A stretch of DNA of 28,237 nucleotides, from NCBI GenBank assembly GCA_023436305.1, contig JAEZJQ010000147.1, positions 1-28,237 of the forward strand, written 5' to 3'. The DNA comes from Bacillota bacterium. GTDB taxonomy: Bacteria > Bacillota > UBA4882 > UBA8346. Below the pieces are notes generated by a model. It was not told the origin of the DNA, ran no database searches, and saw nothing but the letters and a program-made list of their open reading frames with translations. The translations under genes were made by a program, and so were the position numbers. Positions 24,308-28,237 of this stretch are shown one piece after another. Within the stretch, counting starts at the first letter, position 1. Every line of letters starts with the position of its first letter.

Positions 24308-24658
24308 GTGGTTGTTTATTTGTTATGTTTTGGTTTATTTTTAACCGGTGTGTACGGCCTGCTCACCAAAAAAAACCTGATCAAAATTATCATTAGTTTG
24401 AATCTCATGGGCTATGCGGTTAACCTCTTTTTTATTCTGATTGCTTATCGTCATGACGGGATCGCCCCGCTGTTGGAAACAAACAAAGCCGCCGGCGCCC
24501 ACGCGCCAGTCATGGTTGATCCTTTGCCGCAAGGCTTGGTGGCGACCTCCATTATCATCGAGCTGGCCCTTACCGTGCTCTTGGTGAGTTTAGCGTTGGG
24601 GATTTACGCGAGATATAAAACTTTTGATATCACGCAGATAAGGAGATTAAAGGGATGA
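24308..24658 (+). CDS. mrpC: MrpC/MnhC antiporter subunit (NuoK-like)
   Basis: NuoK-family protein of 116 residues with three helices: YLLCFGLFLTGVYGLLTKKN, then IIISLNLMGYAVNLFFILIA, then a loop containing DPLPQGLVATSIIIELALTV with the conserved glutamate. GTG 24308 is chosen over upstream in-frame codons because GGGAGG lies seven bases before it and the mrpB stop lies between. Stop and mrpD start overlap (ATGA). Confidence 0.93.
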   Translation: MVVYLLCFGLFLTGVYGLLTKKNLIKIIISLNLMGYAVNLFFILIAYRHDGIAPLLETNKAAGAHAPVMVDPLPQGLVATSIIIELALTVLLVSLALGIYARYKTFDITQIRRLKG

Positions 24659-26148
24659 TCCTTCCCCTTTTTGTTCTTATACCATTAACCGCCGCGATTT
24701 TAATCACATTTTTTTGCCGGAAAGGAAAACGGTTGGCTTCTTATACCGGGATATTGGCCAGCGCCGTTTTGTTGACCCTGGCCATCATCTCCTTCATACT
24801 GGTCAGCAAAACCAATCGCCCAATTCTTTATACCCTTGGCAACTGGAAGATTTTATGGACCATCGGTTTCGTAGTGGATTATTTGGCATCTTTCGCGCTG
24901 ATTACGTTAAACCTCATTGCATTGGCGGCATTGGTCTTTTCCATCGGCTATATGACCCGTTATACTGATCTTTGGAAGTTTTACGCGCTTTTCATGATTA
25001 TGCTCACCGGGATGAATGGATTTATCCTTACCGGCGATTTTTTTAATCTGTTTATCTTTTTAGAAATTACCTTGCTGGCCGCTTATGCCTTGGTTGGCTT
25101 TGGCTGCGAAGCCGAAGAATTGGAAGCCGCTTTCAAGTATGCGGTGATAGGCTCCTTAAGTTCCATGTTTATTTTACTGGCGATTGGCATCCTTTACGCC
25201 ATGACCTCCACTTTAAACATGGCTGATCTTGGCCGCAGCATAAACTCCAATCAAGGATTTTTGATTCATTTTGTCTACGGCTTGTTATTGGTGGGCTTTG
25301 GTTTAAAAGTGGCTCTCGTCCCTTTTCATACCTGGATGCCGGATGCGTATTCCGCTGCTCCGGCGCCGGCTTCGGCCATACTTTCGGGAGTTTCGGGAAT
25401 ATTGGGAGTGTATGCCTTAACCCGGTTATTTTTTAATGTCTTTCCTATCTCCCGGGCAGTATTGAATGTCTTTCTGATCCTGGGAACCATTTCAATATTC
25501 GTGGGTGTGTTAATGGCCAAGTTGCAGTTTGACTTTAAACGGTTATTGGCATATTCCAGCATCAGCCAAATCGGTTATATTTTCCTGGGCTTGGGACTGG
25601 GAACTCCCTTGGGAATCCTGGGAGCCGTTTTTCATATGCTGAATCATGGTCTCATGAAATCCTTGTTGTTTTTAAATTCCGGCAGTATTGAGCATGCCTT
25701 CGGCACCCGGGATCTTCGGGAGATGAACGGGATTCGTAAAAAATTAAAACCATCTTTTGTTACCTCGATGATTGCGTCTTTATCCATTTCCGGTATTCCG
25801 CCTTTTAACGGGTTCTTTAGCAAATTAATGATCATTCTGGCCGCCATGCAAGCCCATCAGCCGGTTTACGCTCTTTTGGCCGCTATAGCTTCGATACTGA
25901 CTCTGGCGGTGTTTTTAAAAGTCCAGAAACACTTTACCCGGAGCGATTCCGATTCCAATGAAACCCGGACAAATCCTGTAAAAGTTCCGTTTAGTATGAA
26001 TAGCGCCATGATTTTTCTGGCGGTGTTGTGTATCTTAAACGCCCTCTTAATCATACCGGACATTAATGAATGGACCCTTGATAAAGTGGCAGGAACCATA
26101 CAAAATCGTCCCGCATATTTAAAATATTTTCCCGGAGGCCGGCCATGA
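24655..26148 (+). CDS. mrpD: MrpD-type antiporter subunit
   Basis: Ion-translocating antiporter subunit of 497 residues, about 14 helices. The TM5 glutamate is present (E137 in NLFIFLEITLLAAYALV, the same number as the essential MrpD glutamate of Bacillus). TM7 K218 lies in GFGLKVALVPFHTWMPDAYS. The conserved LKRLLAYSSISQIGYI-like segment and HMLNHGLMKSLLF are also present. It lacks the long NuoL-type C-terminal extension. It should move H+ or Na+; the sequence does not decide which. It overlaps mrpC and mrpE by four bases each. Confidence 0.95.
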   Translation: MILPLFVLIPLTAAILITFFCRKGKRLASYTGILASAVLLTLAIISFILVSKTNRPILYTLGNWKILWTIGFVVDYLASFALITLNLIALAALVFSIGYMTRYTDLWKFYALFMIMLTGMNGFILTGDFFNLFIFLEITLLAAYALVGFGCEAEELEAAFKYAVIGSLSSMFILLAIGILYAMTSTLNMADLGRSINSNQGFLIHFVYGLLLVGFGLKVALVPFHTWMPDAYSAAPAPASAILSGVSGILGVYALTRLFFNVFPISRAVLNVFLILGTISIFVGVLMAKLQFDFKRLLAYSSISQIGYIFLGLGLGTPLGILGAVFHMLNHGLMKSLLFLNSGSIEHAFGTRDLREMNGIRKKLKPSFVTSMIASLSISGIPPFNGFFSKLMIILAAMQAHQPVYALLAAIASILTLAVFLKVQKHFTRSDSDSNETRTNPVKVPFSMNSAMIFLAVLCILNALLIIPDINEWTLDKVAGTIQNRPAYLKYFPGGRP

Positions 26149-26651
26149 AATATCTAACGGTCAATAATCGATTCGCCATTTTTATTATCTTGCTCATCGT
26201 CTGGCTAATGATGACCTCGTTCACCGATCTCCAGGAAATTGTGGCCGGGATTATTGTGGCCTTCCTGGTCACTTTACTGAGCAAGGTTTTATTCGATTCC
26301 ACCAAAATTCGCCTGGGGTTCAAAAAGCTTTTCCAACTGGTGATCTATTTCCTGGTCCTGGTTTGGGAGATGGTGAAGGCTAATTTCGATATGTTATTCC
26401 TTGTTCTGAGGCCCAAATGTCCCATAATCTCAAAGGTAGTTCAAATTAAAACCGGTTTACACAGTGATACGGCCTTGACTATTCTAGCCAACTCCATCAC
26501 CTTGACCTCAGGAACTTTAACCGTCGATGTCGATGAAACCAAAGGAGTTCTTTTCGTCCATTGCCTCCAGGTACCCGGCCGGGATCTGGACGAGAATACA
26601 GCCGCTATCGGGCAAAAATTTGAAAAACGATTAAGGGAGATTTTTGAATGA
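26145..26651 (+). CDS. mrpE: MrpE/MnhE antiporter subunit
   Basis: Protein of 168 residues. Two N-terminal hydrophobic helices (FAIFIILLIVWLMMTS and EIVAGIIVAFLVTLLS), a third at LVIYFLVLVWEMVKANFDM, then a soluble domain with LANSITLTSGTLTVDVDE and a final FEKRLREIFE, all typical of MnhE. It lies at the cytoplasmic edge of Mrp complexes. GGAGG stands seven bases before ATG 26145, inside mrpD. The stop overlaps mrpF by ATGA. Confidence 0.94.
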   Translation: MKYLTVNNRFAIFIILLIVWLMMTSFTDLQEIVAGIIVAFLVTLLSKVLFDSTKIRLGFKKLFQLVIYFLVLVWEMVKANFDMLFLVLRPKCPIISKVVQIKTGLHSDTALTILANSITLTSGTLTVDVDETKGVLFVHCLQVPGRDLDENTAAIGQKFEKRLREIFE

Positions 26652-26986
26652 AGTATGGAAACTGGCTGGCAATCTTACTCGTTACCGGCGCTTGTTTGGG
26701 GATCAATTTTATATTCATGGCCATCCCCTTGACTTATCAATTATTGAATGTATTATTATTCTGTATTGTATTGCTGGTGGTCAAAATGGCTGTCGGGCCT
26801 TCCGCCGCCGACCGAATCGTGGTTTTAAACATTTTCGGAATGGTATTGATTGGAGTCTGCGCGTTCATGGCGGTCATCGGGAAAACGCCGCATTTTATTG
26901 ATATTTCCATTGCCTGGGCCTTGCAGGGTTTTATCGGAACCATCGCCCTGGCCAAATTACTGGAAGGAAGGTCCCTTGATGAGTAA
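26648..26986 (+). CDS. mrpF: MrpF/MnhF antiporter subunit
   Basis: Small three-helix protein of 112 residues. The MnhF signature is KMAVGPSAADRIVVLNIFG, with the Asp in the first loop; then DISIAWALQGFIGTIALAKLLE. It is slightly longer at the N-terminus than usual because of an extra hydrophobic segment. Start overlaps mrpE; its last eight bases overlap mrpG, whose ribosome site GGAAGGAAGG lies inside this gene. Confidence 0.94.
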   Translation: MKYGNWLAILLVTGACLGINFIFMAIPLTYQLLNVLLFCIVLLVVKMAVGPSAADRIVVLNIFGMVLIGVCAFMAVIGKTPHFIDISIAWALQGFIGTIALAKLLEGRSLDE

Positions 26987-27341
26987 CCAGTGGATTGCGT
27001 ATATTGTTATGGGAATCGGATTAATCTTTGAATTGCTTGGCGTTTTGGGACTTATTCGATTGCCGGATCTTTACAGCCGGTTGCAAGCCGCCGTCAAGTG
27101 TGCCACCTTCGGTTCCGCCGTTATATTGTTGGGGGTTTTTGTTTTCTTCGGTTTTAATTCTTCCGGTTACAAAGCTTTATTGTGCATGGGGATCATTCTG
27201 GTTACCGCCCCGGTATCGGCCCACGCCATCGCCCGGGCCGCCTATCACCGCAAAATCGCTCTGGCCGAAGCGCTGGTGAATGATGAATTAGCAGTACCGG
27301 CTTACGCCGATCCTACGGATTTTCCATTGAAAGAGGACTAA
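26979..27341 (+). CDS. mrpG: MrpG/MnhG antiporter subunit
   Basis: Three-helix protein of 120 residues with the MnhG signature: GLIFELLGVLGLIRLPDLYSRLQAAVKCATFGSA in pieces (residues 10-45), and VTAPVSAHAIARAAYH (residues about 79-94). ATG 26979 is chosen because GGAAGG precedes it by about seven bases; the frame is open further upstream inside mrpF but without a ribosome site. It closes the canonical Mrp set. The next gene follows three bases after its stop. Confidence 0.94.
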   Translation: MSNQWIAYIVMGIGLIFELLGVLGLIRLPDLYSRLQAAVKCATFGSAVILLGVFVFFGFNSSGYKALLCMGIILVTAPVSAHAIARAAYHRKIALAEALVNDELAVPAYADPTDFPLKED

Positions 27342-27344
27342 ACG

Positions 27345-27953
27345 ATGAAACTGCCAAAAATTCGAGAAATCAGTGAAGCGCTTCGTTCCTTTTTTTCGAA
27401 ACCCTATACCACCAAGTACCCGTTTAAAACCTATGAACCGGTGAAGCAATTCCGTGGCCGTCCTCATTACCATGCTGAAAACTGTACCGGCTGCAGCGCC
27501 TGTGTTCAGGCTTGCCCGGCTGGAGCTTTGGAATTAACGGATTTTCGGGATATCGGGAAACGGGAACTTACGATTAAATACGCCCATTGTATCGGCTGCG
27601 GCCAATGCCAGGAGAAGTGCATGACCGGGCAGGGAATCCGTCTGGTCAATGAAATGATCCCCTCCACTTTCACTCCGGAATCGTTGGTGGAGACCATTGA
27701 GAAAGAACTTATCTTTTGTGAAGGCTGCGGCGAAACCATCGCCTGCCGGGATCACCTGATCTGGCTGGCGGATCGGTTGGGTGCTTATGCGTATGGTTTA
27801 CCGGCGTTGGTTTTGGTGAAACAGGGATATAAGCAAACCGCGCCTCCGGCGCCTGTTAAAGATAATTTGAGAAGGGAAGATATGTATCGGATGCTTTGTC
27901 CGCATTGCAGGCGGCAGGTTGTGGTGGCGGATGTGTTTGGGATGGTGAAGTGA
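27345..27953 (+). CDS. NuoI-like ferredoxin subunit with zinc-ribbon-like tail (HycF/HyfH/MbhN type)
   Basis: Protein of 202 residues. Two [4Fe-4S] motifs: C47-x2-C50-x2-C53-x3-C57-P and C82-x2-C85-x2-C88-x3-C92 (with M instead of the usual Pro after it). A C-terminal region has C125-E-G-C128 and C185-P-H-C188, a pattern expected to bind zinc as in the iron-sulfur subunit of formate hydrogenlyase. It should deliver electrons from the peripheral module or soluble ferredoxin to the small subunit. AGAGGA precedes ATG 27345. It is the last clear member of the operon, placed after the antiporter genes rather than beside the hydrogenase core. Confidence 0.9.
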   Translation: MKLPKIREISEALRSFFSKPYTTKYPFKTYEPVKQFRGRPHYHAENCTGCSACVQACPAGALELTDFRDIGKRELTIKYAHCIGCGQCQEKCMTGQGIRLVNEMIPSTFTPESLVETIEKELIFCEGCGETIACRDHLIWLADRLGAYAYGLPALVLVKQGYKQTAPPAPVKDNLRREDMYRMLCPHCRRQVVVADVFGMVK

Positions 27954-27997
27954 TTGGCGCCTTCATAAATCCAAAGCGAAAGGAGTCCCCTGCAAAC

Positions 27998-28237
27998 ATG
28001 ACTGAAATTCTCTGCATAGGCCTTGCCGTCTACGATATAAGCCTGCCCTTACCTTACTACCCAACGGAAAATTCCAAACTGGAGATCCAAACTTCTTATG
28101 AAGCAGGTGGAGGCCCGGCGGCCAACGCAGCTTATTTGCTCTCCAAATGGGGAGTTAACACGGCTTTTGCAGGAATGATTGGGGATGACATATATGGCCG
28201 GTTAATCATTGAAGAATTTAAGGCCATGGGGACCGAT
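27998..28237 (+). CDS. PfkB-family carbohydrate kinase (5' part, runs off window)
   Basis: Only the first 80 codons are present. MTEILCIGLAVYDIS is the first strand, followed by the family signature YEAGGGPAANAAYLLSKWG (sugar-binding GG and NxA) and GMIGDDIYGRLI. These identify a ribokinase/fructokinase-type enzyme that phosphorylates a sugar or nucleoside with ATP; the sugar cannot be told from this part. ATG 27998 has AAAGGAG about 12 bases upstream. It starts 44 bases after the hydrogenase operon with no terminator seen between, so read-through is possible, though a functional link is not evident. Confidence 0.88.
   Translation, partial: MTEILCIGLAVYDISLPLPYYPTENSKLEIQTSYEAGGGPAANAAYLLSKWGVNTAFAGMIGDDIYGRLIIEEFKAMGTD

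Overview
The window looks like chromosome from an anaerobic, fermentative bacterium, most likely a Bacillota-type (Firmicutes) lineage. The support is indirect: strong AGGAGG-type ribosome sites, TTGACA/TATAAT promoters, U-tract terminators, a CRISPR repeat ending in ATTGAAAC, and a large oxygen-sensitive [NiFe]-hydrogenase/Mrp operon. Base composition is moderate, with many CCGG-rich codons. No 16S or other firm taxonomic marker is present, so this placement is tentative.

Left part (1-4.6 kb, genes on the minus strand): the 5' part of a zinc nucleoside deaminase running off the left edge; a GC-rich dispersed palindrome; an inositol-phosphatase-like gene followed by a class I methyltransferase; a three-repeat CRISPR array with no cas genes; a HicBA toxin-antitoxin pair with its own consensus promoter and terminator; and an AraC-type regulator with a GyrI-like sensing domain.

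Middle part (4.7-15.6 kb, minus strand): two large soluble hybrid histidine kinases, one with three PAS domains and one with a MEDS (DcmR-type) domain plus PAS. Both end in a receiver domain and have no DNA-binding output nearby. Between them lies a methyltransferase gene whose first 36 codons, overlapping the kinase stop by ATGA, are separated from the rest by an apparent frameshift. Next come two tandem paralogous membrane proteins, each with a signal peptide, an extracytoplasmic domain resembling the alkaline-phosphatase superfamily, and a multi-helix membrane half.

Right part (15.7-28.2 kb, plus strand): a consensus promoter and a leader carrying a terminator hairpin precede a 15-gene, mostly overlapping operon. 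It encodes a sulfhydrogenase-type beta Fe-S subunit, a gamma-type FAD/[2Fe-2S] NAD(P)H reductase, a ferredoxin-like subunit, the group 4 [NiFe]-hydrogenase core (NuoH-, NuoB-, NuoC- and NuoD-like, with all four Ni cysteines), an antiporter-like NuoL-family subunit, an MbhD/MbhE-like protein, MrpB, MrpC, MrpD, MrpE, MrpF, MrpG, and a NuoI-like ferredoxin with a zinc-ribbon-like tail. Together they should form a membrane complex linking NAD(P)H and/or ferredoxin oxidation with H2 turnover and with proton or sodium translocation. The NuoL-like subunit lacks the usual TM5 glutamate, whereas MrpD keeps it. A PfkB-family sugar kinase begins after the operon and runs off the right edge.
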